From assembly GCA_025200525.1 (NCBI GenBank), contig CM045762.1:26092584-26156583 (forward strand): a stretch of 64,000 nt of DNA, read 5' to 3'. Below are positions 11,455-22,454 of the stretch, piece after piece. The position numbers were made by a program, and so were the translations under genes. This stretch comes from Camellia lanceoleosa. Taxonomy: Eukaryota > Streptophyta > Magnoliopsida > Ericales > Theaceae. The notes under the pieces are model-generated. The model saw only the letters and a program-made list of their open reading frames with translations, searched no databases and was not told where the DNA came from. How positions within the stretch are numbered: position 1 is the first letter of the stretch; the number at the start of each line of letters is the position of its first letter.

Positions 11455-13340
11455 CTAATATGTGATTACAATTAACTCTATATATGGTAGTTAATTAGGT
11501 GTAACGAGCCAAATTCAGTGGCCAATAACTTCAGACTAAATATAGACATTGTTCTTAATCCAAAATGGCCTCATGGTCTATATAGTCCTTTTGTATAAGT
11601 AAAATTTTATAACAATCATCTCCTGGAAGGAAAAAAAAACAAATTTAAAATTTAAAAAGCCAAAAGAGACTTTGTGGGTAGGTTATTGAAAGCTCAACAG
11701 CAACATCTTCACATGGCTTGGAGTGTGTCATACCACATCAAGTTGCAAATATATGTCAAAACCAATCAAACTATTTATCAATGAGGACTGTGAGGATGAT
11801 AAAGTTGTTATGCTATCCTCCACTTGAATTGAAAGAGCCAAGTGGAAATTTTTTTGACAAATTGCAAATCAGTGAAAGAATGAAAAAGTAACTGTAATTT
11901 TATAAAAATCTTTTTGTTTAAGTTTTTCATGATTTTGTTGCACATGTTATTTGTGAAACAGTCCTACTTGGACCCCCAGTGGGGTAACCCCCAGCACCCC
12001 CACCTCCACGTAGGGGGCAGCAAGTGAATGAAAAGAAAAAAAAAAGACCAATCAGACCCCACTGGGGGTCACCCCTAGTGGTGGTCTGATGCATTATTCC
12101 TGCAGTAAAAAAAAAAAACCCCCCCAAAAAAAAAACTACCTTTATTATACTAGCCATATTAGTTTGGGAAAAATATCATTCAATGGTACTTCAAGAAAAT
12201 TATTACAGATTTATGATAAAAGTTTGAAATAATTTTTAATAGATGTAAAATTTACTGTTGATTTGTAATTATTTTTTAAAATTTACACTAGATTGAAATT
12301 TTCTATTATGTCAGGAAAAATACAAAGAAAAAGAAGTGGGAGTCATTTTCTTGAAGCTAACATATTATTGCTTTCTACAACATATATTATTGTGGCAGAG
12401 TGACAATTACTTGTAGGTGGATATGAGTCACCTGAGCCATAAATTGACAGCTCCATATGTGTAGTATATGGATGTATATGAAATCCCAAGAATGTGATAT
12501 ATATACCTACATAAAATTTATGTAGATATATATAGCTATACACATATGTAATTTTTAGTTGTGAATTTATCATTCTGAAAGTAAAAAAACTCATCAACCT
12601 ATCATTTAATTACAAAAAAGCATATGCTTCTCATGAGTGGATTAAGATTGAATTTGTTGGGTCATGTTTGTTTATTGAATTAAATTGAATGAAATCATGA
12701 GTACGGTGAGATTAATTGGGGAGATTGATATTAGGTTGTGGATGTAAATGAATTTTGTATATTTGTGTACTTGTGTGATAATATTAATTGGTTAGGATTA
12801 AATTTATGAAATTACATAAATATTCTCGTTGTGTAAAATATGACTTTGTTATTTTTATAAAATGGGATAATAAAGTCTTATCATCTCCAATCCACGGGAT
12901 GAAATTGGATTAACAAACCCAAAACTCCCAAGGGATTGTTAATCCTCACTTCAAAGGAGTTTCATAATCTCATATAATTTTTAGTTTATAATAATTTTTT
13001 TAAACTAAACATATATATTTGTGAGATTCACGGATTAACAATCTAATCCTTCCTCTTCCAACTTTTAAACAAACTAGGTTTGACAATCTTGTAATTGGTT
13101 TCTAGATCTCTTACAATTAATGGATTAAACCATTTAGCTTATTGGAGAAAAGTTGAACACTAAAAAAAATGTAACCATCACATCATTCTAAACCAGGATT
13201 CACAGTTTAATACTAGTATACTAGCACATTTGATATTTCTCAATTATACTAGCACAGTTTAATACTAGTATACTATGCCTCTCAACTAGTCAATTAGATC
13301 ATTATAAAGAAAAAGAAAAAGAAAACTACTTCATCAGGTA
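11455..13340. other. Interior of the CACTA element without recognised genes
   Basis: AT-rich sequence. Noted: a G/C-rich palindromic block at 11968-12090 with GGGGGTCACCCC-type motifs, and a possible MITE at 12661-13083 (ends GTCATGTTTGTTTATTG and, inverted, GTCAAACCTAGTTTGTTTA). No coding frame is convincing. Confidence 0.4.
12661..13083. mobile_element. Possible MITE
   Basis: The ends GTCATGTTTGTTTATTG and, inverted, GTCAAACCTAGTTTGTTTA are weakly related. The interior has 'GGGATTGTTAATCC' and 'GGATTAACAATCTAATCC' motifs in both orientations. No target duplication is clear. Confidence 0.3.
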
Positions 13341-13870
13341 AGTAGAATCCATGTTGTCTACAAAAAAAAAAAATGTAAAAATTTTTCATACAACATTCAA
13401 ACCCATCACAAAGATAGCATGCTTATCAATTAACAATCAGAATCAATTTTCAGATCAAACAAAACAAATTCATATTTCAGAATTAATAAAATTAACATAC
13501 AGATTTCAGATTTCACAACTAAGATCAACATTACACAGTGTGAGACACAACTAAGATCAGATTTCAGATTACACAGTGTGATCAACTAAGATCAACATTT
13601 CAGATTCAGATTAACATACAGACATTACAGACATCACAGAATGAGGGAGACATTACACACACAGATTTGATTGGTGCAGTGCAGAGATGAGAGATCAGAG
13701 GGAGAGAGAGAGAGAGAGAGGCTTACCTGTGAGATAGTGTGAGTCTATCGGGGCGAGAGAGGGAGAGACAGAGACGAGACTGATCTGATGAGATGAGAGA
13801 GTGAGGGAGACAGATTAGATCAGAGATATATCTGATATATATATATATATATATAAAACAACTATCGGGC

Positions 13871-13908
<38 letters not shown>

Positions 13909-13921
13909 AGAGAGAGTTTAC

Positions 13922-14100
13922 CTGTGAGTAGATCGGCGGTGCGATGATCGGTGCAAATCGATGAGATGAACAACGAGAGAGTGAGAGAGTGATCGGTGCA
14001 GAGATGAACGAGATCGGTGAGAGAGAGAGGGAGAGGCGACTGAGAGAGTGATGTGAGGGAAACGATTAGATTTAGGGTTTTTTTTGGTTCTAAAGAGATT
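13922..14100 (-). other. Captured 5' leader and promoter-like sequence with telo-box
   Basis: On the minus strand a telo-box (AAACCCTAAA, 14071-14080) precedes a CT-rich leader. The leader ends in a good splice donor, ACTCACAG|GTAAAC (exon edge at 13922). A second, similar leader end with donor CTCACAG|GTAAGC lies at 13727. Telo-boxes followed by CT-rich 5' leaders are common in plant genes for translation and other growth functions. The strand is the same as that of the captured exons at 11041-11454, so this may be the start of the same gene. That link is inferred. Confidence 0.4.
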
Positions 14101-14369
14101 TGGGATTTTGGGAGGTGCGGGAATGGAAAAAATGGGGGGAACCGAACGGGCGGGATGGGAAAAAAAAAATAAAACAAAAAAATTTCATCATAAATGAATA
14201 TTTAAATAATAAAAATAAATAAATAATAATTTTTATTTTCTTTTCGTTATTAAGGTTGAAAATTTATTTGTTTGATATATATTTTAATGAAAAATATTTT
14301 CCACTAAAATAAAAGTTAATTTTCTGTAGTCAATGAAAAATATTTTTCTGCGGCCTATTTTTTTTTTAT

Positions 14370-14767
14370 TACTAAAAATCATGAACTAATTTTTTGTGGT
14401 AAAGGAAAAGGAGCGGCAGCAGTAGTGAAGGTGGTGGATAAGAGATGATGGTGGTGGTGGTGGTGGTGATGATGGTGATGGCGAAAGAGATTAGTGGTGA
14501 AGTTGTGGTAGCGGTAGTGTAAATGGAGTGGCAAGGGTGAAAGAGAGATAATGGTAGTAGTAGTGGCAGTAGTGGTAGTGGTGGTAGTGGAGTGGTGACG
14601 ATAGTAGTAGTAATGGTAGGCGTAGAGGTGAAGTGGCGAGTAGAAGTAATGGTGTTGGTGGAATGGTGTTTGCGATGAGTGGTGAAGGTGGTAGAGGAGA
14701 TGGGTAGTGAGAGAGAGAGAAATGAGTAAGAGAGACAGATAGAGAGAAAGAGAGAGCAGTGATGAGC

Positions 14768-14799
<32 letters not shown>

Positions 14800-16080
14800 T
14801 ATATAGAGAGATAGAGAGAGACATATAGAAAAATAGAGATAAACAAGAGATGAGAGAGACATATAGAAAGAGAGTGAAAAGAGATGAACGATAGAGATAA
14901 TAGAAAAATAGAGAGATAGAGAGAAGAGAGAGAAAAGAGATGAGAGAGATAGAGAGAAGAGAGATGAGCGAGAGAGACATAGAGATAAGACAAATGAGAG
15001 AGATAGAGAGAAGAAAGATGAATGAAAGACACACAGACAGACAGACAAATAGATAGATAGACAAATAGACAGAGAAAGAAGAGTGATGAGTGAAAGAGAG
15101 AAAGAGAAGAGTGGTGGTAGTTGAATGGCATTTGCAGTAGTGGTAAATGTGGTAGAGAAGATGGGTAGTGAGAGAGAAAGATGAGTGAGAGACGAATAGA
15201 GAAAAGAGATAGAGAGACAGAGTGATGAACGAGAAAGAGACAAAGTGGTCGCTAAAAGTGCATTTTCTTGTAGTGGATCGATAAATCGATAGGGAGCTCA
15301 ATAAATAAAGAAGACAGATAATTCAAAACTCTGTTCAAAACTTAATTCAAATCAATTTTTTAAATATTTTAAAAATATTTTAATTTTGTGAGAGACAGAT
15401 AAAGAAGAGAGATAGAGTGATGAGCGAGAGAGATAGATAGACAAAGTGGTTGCTAAAAGTGTATTTTCTTATAGTGGATCGATAAATCGAGAAGGAGTTC
15501 GATAAATAGAGAAGATGTGAGTAAGAGAGTGAGCAAGGCGAACATAGTGAGGGAGAAATAGACAAATAGACAAGTAGACACAGAGAGAGAGAGAAGAGTG
15601 ATGAGTGATGAGTGAGAGAGAGACAGGGAGAGAGAGATAGACAGAAAAAGAGATAGAGAGAAAGAGATAGAGAGAGATGGAAAGATAGAAAAAGAGAGAG
15701 AAACAAGAGAGGAACGAGAGATAGACAAAAAAAGAAAGAAATAGAGCGAAAAGAGGTGGGCAAGAGAGAGACACAGAAAAAGAGAGAGACAGAAAGAGAA
15801 GAGAAATGAGCGAGGGAGATAGAAAGATAAGAGAAAGAGAGAAAAAAAAAAGAAATGAGAGAGATAGAGATAAGAGAGATGAGCGAGAGAGATAGAGAGA
15901 AGAGAGATAGGCGAAAGACACAGAGAGAAAATGAGAGAGAGAGAAACAGGCAGACATAGAAAAAGAGATAGATAGAGATAGAGAGAAATGAATGAAAAGA
16001 GATAAAGAGAAGAGAGAGAGAGATAGAGACAGAGAGACAGGAAGATGAAAAAATGAATGAAAAGAGAAATGTTATATCAA
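14370..16080 (+). repeat. 1.7-kb purine-rich (GA/GGT) low-complexity tract
   Basis: The plus strand is almost all purine from about 14700 to 16080, made of degenerate GAGA, GAGATAGA and GACAGA units. A GGTGGT/GATGGT-rich part lies at 14405-14690. Long frames on the minus strand here (up to 309 codons of Ser/Leu/Tyr/His) are products of the repeat and not genes. Confidence 0.9.
15239..15530 (+). repeat. 201-bp-spaced direct repeats carrying CACTA-like 3' ends
   Basis: 'GACAAAGTGGTCGCTAAAAG' begins at 15239, and a close copy begins at 15440. Each is followed by a CACTA-type terminus (ATTTTCTTGTAGTG ending at 15275; ATTTTCTTATAGTG in the second copy) and then GGATCGATAAATCGA. Two internal copies of a 3' terminus mean the CACTA element is composite or has duplicated its own end. 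Confidence 0.6.
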
Positions 16081-16274
16081 AAGAGTAAGACGACATTGTT
16101 TTTTTAAATTTTTTTTGCGACAGAAAAATACCGTTGAATTTATTCAAACCATTTTGTGACTGCATATATATGAAGCTATCTCAAAACCACAATCACTATG
16201 CTAGGTTAGAGTTTTCCAAAAACTCTTTTGAGAAAATTATACTTTCTTGTTTTCCGTGTTATATTGTTTTTACT

Positions 16275-16560
16275 AATTTTTTTTTTAATATTTTAAGTAT
16301 TTTTTAAAATTTTTAGACACACCTAACATAAATACACCTAAAAATTTTAAAAATTGTAAAAAAAAATCTTTTAAAAATTCACTAAATACCAAAAATACAA
16401 AAAAAATACAATAATTCAATACATTTTTTTTTGTATTTTTATGTATTTATGAATTTTTAAAAATATTTTTTCATAAATTTTTTATTTTTTAGATACATCT
16501 AAGTAAGGTACATCTAAAAAAAAAAATTTAAAATTTTAAAAATATTCACTAAAAAAAAAA
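16275..16560. repeat. AT-rich palindromic element, copy 1 of 3
   Basis: Contains GACACACCTAACATAAATAC near one end and AGATACATCTAAGTAAGG near the other, separated by T/A runs. Related copies stand at 35780-36140 and 38075-38360. It has no coding potential and is probably a MITE family. Confidence 0.45.
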
Positions 16561-16565
16561 ACACG

Positions 16566-16823
16566 AAAGCCACTTTTTGTGACGGCAGAAAATGCCGTCT
16601 CAAAAAAGCAGAGTATTTGCGACGTCACCATTTGCCGTCTCAAAAAAACAGAGCATTTGCGACGGCACTATTTTCCGTCTCAAAAAATGAGAGTATTTGC
16701 GACGGCTCATTTTTTGAGACGACAAATAGTGCCGTCGTAAATGCTTTGGTTTTTTTAGACGGAAAATGGTCCCGTCGCAAATACTCTACTTTTTTGAGAC
16801 GGCATTTTCTGCCATCGCAAAAA
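16566..16823. repeat. CACTA 3' subterminal repeats (left of nested retrotransposon)
   Basis: Repeated units such as TTTGCGACGGCACTATTTTC and CCGTCTCAAAAAA occur in both orientations. The series is cut by the retrotransposon and resumes at 26847 with TTTTTGAGACGACAAG. Confidence 0.85.
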
Positions 16824-16828
16824 ATGAC

Positions 16829-17380
16829 TGTGGGGATATATTTTCTGAGTACCAACACGTGGCCGAGGTGACACCGAAGTGTCAGCAGAGTTCCCCACGT
16901 GTTATGGTAGTTGTGCCGAGGTTATCTCGGCTAGGCCGAGGATACCTCCGAAGATATCGGAATCCGAGATAAGCGGATAAAGGACAAGAGTCCTAGAATG
17001 AAGAGGAAGCTCAAACCTGGATGTGGACAAGAGTCCAAGGTTGGGGGAAGACTTCAGTTTGGGGTAAAGATAAACTCTTAGGGAGTATGTCTTAATTCCA
17101 CGAGAGTCCTAGATTAGCAGAGTCCTAAGTCCATTAGGACCGGGTTCTGTTGGGACTAGGATTGGATTGGCTATAAAGAGAGGCACCCCATGGGTCTAAG
17201 GTACGTTTTTATGCTCAAGCTAGTGAGTTAAGTACTTGATTATCCTTGAGAGATATCTTGACTTGATCGTCGGAGTACCCGGGTGGTCGAAACCACGAGT
17301 CTTTTCGTTACAAGGAGCCGTCTACTCTGTTCTTCTTTGAATCACTAAGGAGGCGGTGTGATCGGAAATTCACTCACACA
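16829..17380 (+). repeat. 5' LTR of the 10-kb Tat element
   Basis: Starts TGTGGGGATATATTTT and ends CACTCACACA. It is 552 bp against 542 bp for the 3' copy. A primer-binding-like ATTTGGCGGGAAAG follows at 17381, and the first gag ATG is only 26 bp downstream, at 17407. Confidence 0.9.
16857..17178 (+). promoter_or_regulatory. LTR promoter: two G-boxes and a TATA box
   Basis: CACGTG occurs at 16857-16862 (within ACACGTGGCC, an ABRE-type core) and at 16896-16901 (CCCCACGTGTT). A TATAAAG box is at 17172-17178. Both G-boxes are kept in the 3' LTR (26327-26332 and 26362-26367). Such paired G-boxes are bound by bZIP factors in ABA or light responses. Stress induction of this element is inferred. 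Confidence 0.5.
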
Positions 17381-17406
17381 ATTTGGCGGGAAAGAAAGAA
17401 GAGTAG

Positions 17407-18970
17407 ATGGCTAATAACGCGCAGAAGGAAAATATTGGGGCGACACTCCATCAGGAGTGGAAGACTGTCGATCCTAACGTGGAAGGAGGCAACGAAGAAA
17501 CTCGTGATCGAATCACGCAGAAAAAAGACGTCGGCGGGCGACACATCAAAAGCGAACGAGCAAGTACTAACGAAGATGACCTCGGACCGGAAAGACAGAT
17601 GTCCGAGGAGGGATGAAGAAGTAAAGGAGATGGCACATAAACGGCCGACCTTCAATCGTCAACTTTATGATGAATAATGTCATGCCATACCCGCAGGACA
17701 CACCAATGCCAAGAAGAACGCCCAAAGAAGGGAAAAGAAGTCCTCAAGCCCCTCAAGGAAGGCACTCTCACCGACCATCTGGGAGGTCGGCGAGAAGAGC
17801 CGAGGAGAGAAGAGTCCGAAGGACACATTGTGAGAAGGATGCAGACCCAAAGAACATCGGCATGTTCCGGCGGGTGTTGTGTTTGATGCGCCCCCTGAGA
17901 AGGATCAAAAGGGCCACCATGAGGCCGAGAGTAGTCGCCAAAAAGTCCATTGGGGGCCGCAGGAGAAGTAAAGAGGACTTGAGAGACTACCTCAAGAGGA
18001 AACAGAGAATGCCCGAGCCAAGTAACCTCCCGCTTAAGCCGAGGACTCCATTCTCGGTGGAATTGGACAAATTCGTGGCACCAAAAGATTCAAATGCCGA
18101 GGTTCCAGATATATGATGGTAAGTCGGACCCTAACTTCCATGTTGGATTATTTTTGAATTCAATGGCGTTATACAAAGGAACGAGCCGTTGCAAAGTGTT
18201 CCCTTCATCCTTTGGGGAGATTGCATCAGTTGGTTCCACAAACTAGAAGGGCGTAAAGAAGAAGGCTCGCCGAGATGTTTGTGGCCGGTTCATAACAAAC
18301 AAACCGCAACCTTTGAGGGTGGATGCATTGATGGCCAAGATCGGCAAAGATGAGAGCCTCGAGCCCTCAAAAGCGGTACTATGAGGTGTTCAATCGAATA
18401 CTGAGTGCAACCAGAGGTGGCGGTCTCTTTCAAGAACGGCCTAAAGGACGAAGTCATTAGCAAAAACCCCGCCAAGAGTATGGAAGAGCTCATGGCGAGG
18501 ATTGAGAAGTATGCGAGGAGGATACCTCGGGAACAAGGAGACAAAGACAGAAGCGAGGCCGAGGCAACAATGGACAAAACAAACAGGAGCGAGTTGAGGA
18601 CTAAACAATGTTTCAATTCCGATCCAAAAGGTCCTTGACCAAATTAAATCAGCCCTACGGCAAGAGCACAAGGAGAATTCATGGGAGAAACCTCAGGCGT
18701 TGTGCCTACCATAATGAGCAGGCCACCCAACTCGGGGTTGCAGGCCCTTAAAGCACACTTAGAAGATCCGGTGAGACAAGGCCATTTAAGAGATCTTGTG
18801 GATGAGGCCGAACCAGGAAGAACAGCACGGTTGCCTCAAGCACCAGCCCCAAAGACAAAGAGTGGACCTCGGGTGGTTAACGTGATCCACTCAAAGGTGA
18901 ACGAAACGACATACGGGGAGACGCAGAGGTGAAACATCTCGCAGATGTCAACCAGTCGGATCGAAAAGAC
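17407..18970 (+). pseudogene. gag: gag of the 10-kb Tat element, frameshifted
   Basis: The ATG at 17407 opens a charged N-terminal part (MANNAQKENIG...). A capsid-like part follows with LDKFVAPKDSNAEVP (about 18064-18110), IYDGKSDPNFHVG (18110-18150) and LNSMALYKG (18160-18185). Then come a block around AKSMEELMARIEKYARR (18470-18520) and a C-terminal part with LQALKAHLEDPVRQGHLRDL (18738-18800) and GPRVVNVIHS. These are standard landmarks of Tat-lineage gag, in the usual order. Reading needs several frame changes. Gag would form the virus-like particle in the cytoplasm. Confidence 0.75.
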
Positions 18971-19039
18971 CTCGGCGAAGATTGCCGAGGACCTATGATA
19001 ACCTTCACCTTGACATGGTTCAAGACCGCACAATGATGC

Positions 19040-19500
19040 CTGGTAGTATCCCTCCAGTTGGGAGTGCCAGTGAAACGATCTTGATTGATCAAGGCTCCGC
19101 GACATCATGTATGTCGATGCTACAAGGAGTTAGGCCTTCACCCCGATGACATGGAATCAAACGGCCCGATGGTCGGCTTCAATGGAACGCCGACGTGGCC
19201 TTTAGGCGCAACAAGCTTGGAGGTACAAGTGGCACAAAGAAGGTGAGAATTTATTGTGATTGATCGCCGCCTTACAACATCATCTGGGGAGGCCGTGGTT
19301 GCATGCAATGGGCGTTCCTCCACCTTGCATCAGCGATTCAACATGGGATTGAGGAAATCGAGGAGATCGGTAAAACCATGGCAAAGAATGAAGTTAACGA
19401 TTCGAGAACCAGAAGCGAAGGTTGAAGAAGAGGACATGAAAGTCCTAGATGATGTCGGCAAGGAGCCGGAGAAGAGTGAAGAAGCATTGAAGAAAGTCTT
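19040..19500 (+). pseudogene. Aspartic protease region of the 10-kb Tat element
   Basis: The retropepsin signature appears as ILIDQGSATS (about 19078-19107), where Tat elements typically have LIDxGSS. Downstream are VGFNGTPTWP-like and GRPWLHAM-like stretches split between frames (19170-19310). The catalytic Asp is kept. Indels break the frame several times. The protease would process the Gag-Pol polyprotein. Confidence 0.65.
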
Positions 19501-19689
19501 CGCCCAAGAGGGTGATGAGGAACGCTTTTCTTCAGATTAGCCGGAGAAGAAGAAAGGGAGTTGGAAGCCTTTCGAGAAAAAATATTGAGGTGTTCGCTGG
19601 ACACCTTATGAAATGCCGCATCGACCCCGAGGTCAGACTAACGTTGACAGTCGGCCAAACTCGTAATACAACGAGCTAGGAGACCGATA

Positions 19690-20700
19690 CACGCCGAAGC
19701 AAGAGGAAGTAGCTAGACTTCTAGAGGCGGGGCCATCCGAGAAGCCAATTATCCAACGTGGTTGTCAAATACCGTGGTAGTAAAAAAGAAGAATGGCAAG
19801 TGGAGGTGAGACTTCACAAATTTGAACAAAGCATCCCAAAGATTTCCCTCCGCCAAAGATCGACGGTGGACGCCACATCTGGACATGGTAGGATGAGCTT
19901 GGACGCATATAGGGGTATCACCAGATAGCCATGTACCCCGGATGAGGAGAATATTACTCCCAAAGGTCTTATTCAGAGTCATGCCCTTTGGGTTGAACGA
20001 GGAGCAACTTACCAAAGGTGGTGACCCGGATGTTCGGACACTTGATTGGCCGAATCAGGAAGTCTACATCGATGATATGGTCGTGAAGACCAAGGAACCG
20101 GCGATCATCTCGTGACTTAGAAGAGGTCTTCAACATACTCAAAACATATCGGCTCGACTAAACGCGAAATGCGCTTTTGGAGTCGGATCCAGAAGTTTTG
20201 GTGACAAGAAGGGCATTGAAGGCCAGATCAAATCAAGGCCATTCGAATTCAGAGTCCGACATCGGCTAAGGTGTTCAGATTAAACAGAGTTTATAAGTTC
20301 GGACAAGTGTAAACCTTTTTCAATCGGTGAAAAAGGCCACGATTTTTATGGACGGAGGAATGCGAGGCCGCTGGACCGACCAAGAAGTATTTACCTCGCC
20401 TCTCAACGCCTCAACTGGGAGGAACCGTTTTATACCTAGATTTGAGTCTTGTGATTATCCGAGAAGAAAAGCGCTTACTATGTGAGCAAGACCTTGGCCG
20501 ACGCAGAAACAAGGTATCCGCCATTAGAAAAATTAAGCCTTGGTAATGGCTTCAAAGAAGTGAACCACTATTTTCAGCTCACAAGATAGTGGTTCGACAG
20601 AGCACCATTAAAATCCTTGTTGCAAGGAGACTTGATGGAAGAATTGCAAGATGGGCGTTGTTTTGGGCCAATATGACTGGAGTTTAGGCCGAGAACCGCA
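19690..20700 (+). pseudogene. Reverse transcriptase and RNase H of the 10-kb Tat element
   Basis: RT landmarks in order: VVVKKKNGKW (19773-19803), NLNKA (about 19820-19834), YRGYHQIAMYP (around 19905-19940), MPFGLN (19981-20000) and the catalytic YIDDMVVKT (20064-20090) with both aspartates intact. The connection and RNase H part shows YYVSKTLADAETRYPPLEK (about 20478-20535). Small deletions shift the frame repeatedly, yet codons match the family closely between them. The enzyme would copy the genomic RNA into DNA. Confidence 0.8.
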
Positions 20701-20839
20701 ATTAAGGGCCAAGTCTTGGCCGACTTGAAGTTCTCACGAATACATCGAACATCGCCGAGATGAACGATGCCCGACAAGGAAAGAGAAGCAAAGCCAAAGA
20801 ACCAAGGAAGGAGAAACTCGGACCGCAAAGATTTACATC

Positions 20840-21360
20840 GGCAATTCCTTTCAACTTTTTGTTGATGGGAGCTCAAACCGCAGCGAGCTGGAGTAGTGTT
20901 AACTTCCCGATGGGGAGATATTGAGGGGGTTCAAGGCCTCGAACAATGAGGCGGAGTATGAAGCATTGATTCGGATTGAAGCCGCAATAGCAGAGAGGTA
21001 ATTATTTTTGTGATTCACTTAATATAGTAAATCAAACTACGGAGAGTTGAGATGAAAGAATGTCGCATACGTAAAGAGGTCATCGACATGTTTCAAAACT
21101 GCCGACTTCTTCAGGTTAGCCGAGATGACAACAACCACGCCGACGCGTTGGCCAATTTGGCAAGTTCAGTACAAACCGGGAAGACAAGGACAATAATGAT
21201 TGACTACCTACCAGGCCCGAGCATAGAGCCACCGAATGCAATGCAAGAAGCATTATGTGCGGATTTGGGACCAAGCTGGATGGATGCAATTGTTGCATTC
21301 CTAAAAGAAGGCAAGCTGCCAGAAGGAAGCACACAAGGTCGATTGAAGTCGGCAAGATTC
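20840..21360 (+). pseudogene. Second RNase H (plant/archaeal type) of the 10-kb Tat element
   Basis: LFVDGSSNR (about 20855-20881), SNNEAEYEALIRIEAAIA (20941-20996) and DNNHADALANLASS (about 21127-21168) are the D, E and late motifs of the extra RNase H found in Tat-lineage elements. The frame 21052-21375 is open for 107 codons and carries the C-terminal half into the linker before integrase. Confidence 0.75.
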
Positions 21361-21369
21361 GGGACATCT

Positions 21370-22140
21370 GTCTGAAGATCCTTCATGGACCTCTTTTAAG
21401 GTCGTACACCCTCTTCAAGTCGAAGACTTAAATTCATGAAAGAGTTTGTGGAAGCCACGCAGATCGTTAGCACATAGGGCCATTACCCGGGTATTGGTGG
21501 CCCTATATGCGAAAGATGCCTATGTAAAGAAGTGTGAACAATGTCGAGGTTTGCACCATTGATACACCGACTTGAATCTGTTTCATGGCCATTTGCCCAA
21601 TGGGGCATGGATCTTGTTGGAAAATTGCCCCAAGCGGAAGTACTGGCTACGGATTACTTCACAAAATGGATAGAAGCGAGCCTCTTGCCAAAATCCGAGA
21701 TGTGGATGTGAAGAACTTCATCCGGAAAAGCATCATTACGATTGGGATTCCAAGAGCAATCGTTTGACAAACTCATCAAGAATTTTTGCGCCAAATTCAA
21801 GATAAAAATTACTTCTCAACACCAAGCTTTCCCCAAAGTAATGGGCAAGCGAAGCATCAAACAAGGTCATTCTAGATGGAATAAAGAAACCAAAGGGAAG
21901 TGGAATTGCCCACGGGCATATCGCGCGAGAAGATCAACAGGAATCCCCTTTGCCATGGCTTATGGCGATCATTCCATTGGAGATCGGCATCGGATCGGAG
22001 TTGAGAAGGTCTAATGATGTGCTCTTAGCGAGATCTGGACCTACTAGAAGAAAGAAGAGATCCACAAAGATACCAACATTTTGCCAAAGCTTACAACAAG
22101 AAGGTCAATCCAAGGGATTTTGGTCAACGACTTAGTCTTA
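21370..22140 (+). pseudogene. Integrase of the 10-kb Tat element
   Basis: A zinc-finger remnant YVKKCEQCRGL (about 21522-21555) is followed by pieces of the catalytic core: TDYFTKWIEA (about 21650-21680), VDVKNFIRKSIITIGIPRAI (21700-21765) and a segment around 21790-22010 with the family pattern in shifted frames. The integrase would insert the cDNA. Indels prevent an open frame in this copy as given. Confidence 0.7.
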
Positions 22141-22454
22141 AGAAAAGTGGTCGGCAATAAGAAGGATGCCGAGAGGGCAAACTTGGCCCAAGGAAGGCCC
22201 CAATAATTTGTTAGGGAATGGGGCATGGCTCGAAGATAATGAGGGCAAAGCATTGCCTGACCATGGAACACTTGTAATTTAAAGTTTTTCTATCATTAGA
22301 TATTGTTTGATTTTTTCTTGCCGATATGATAAATAAAATCGTGAGTAATTTCTCTGAACTTATACAACTTGGCACGATGTTGTTTTTGAATAATGAGAAC
22401 CCAAGAGGAACTTAGGTTCACATTGAAAGAGAGAAGACATTAGTAATGCTTAAA

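Noticed and set aside
14372..16165. Long minus-strand frames of 250-309 and 261 codons
   Set aside because: They are Ser/Leu/Tyr/His/Thr-rich translations of the GA/GGT repeat tract, overlap one another in all frames and contain no domain.
16617..16972. Overlapping short frames on both strands near 16.6-16.97 kb
   Set aside because: They read through CACTA subterminal repeats and the LTR edge.
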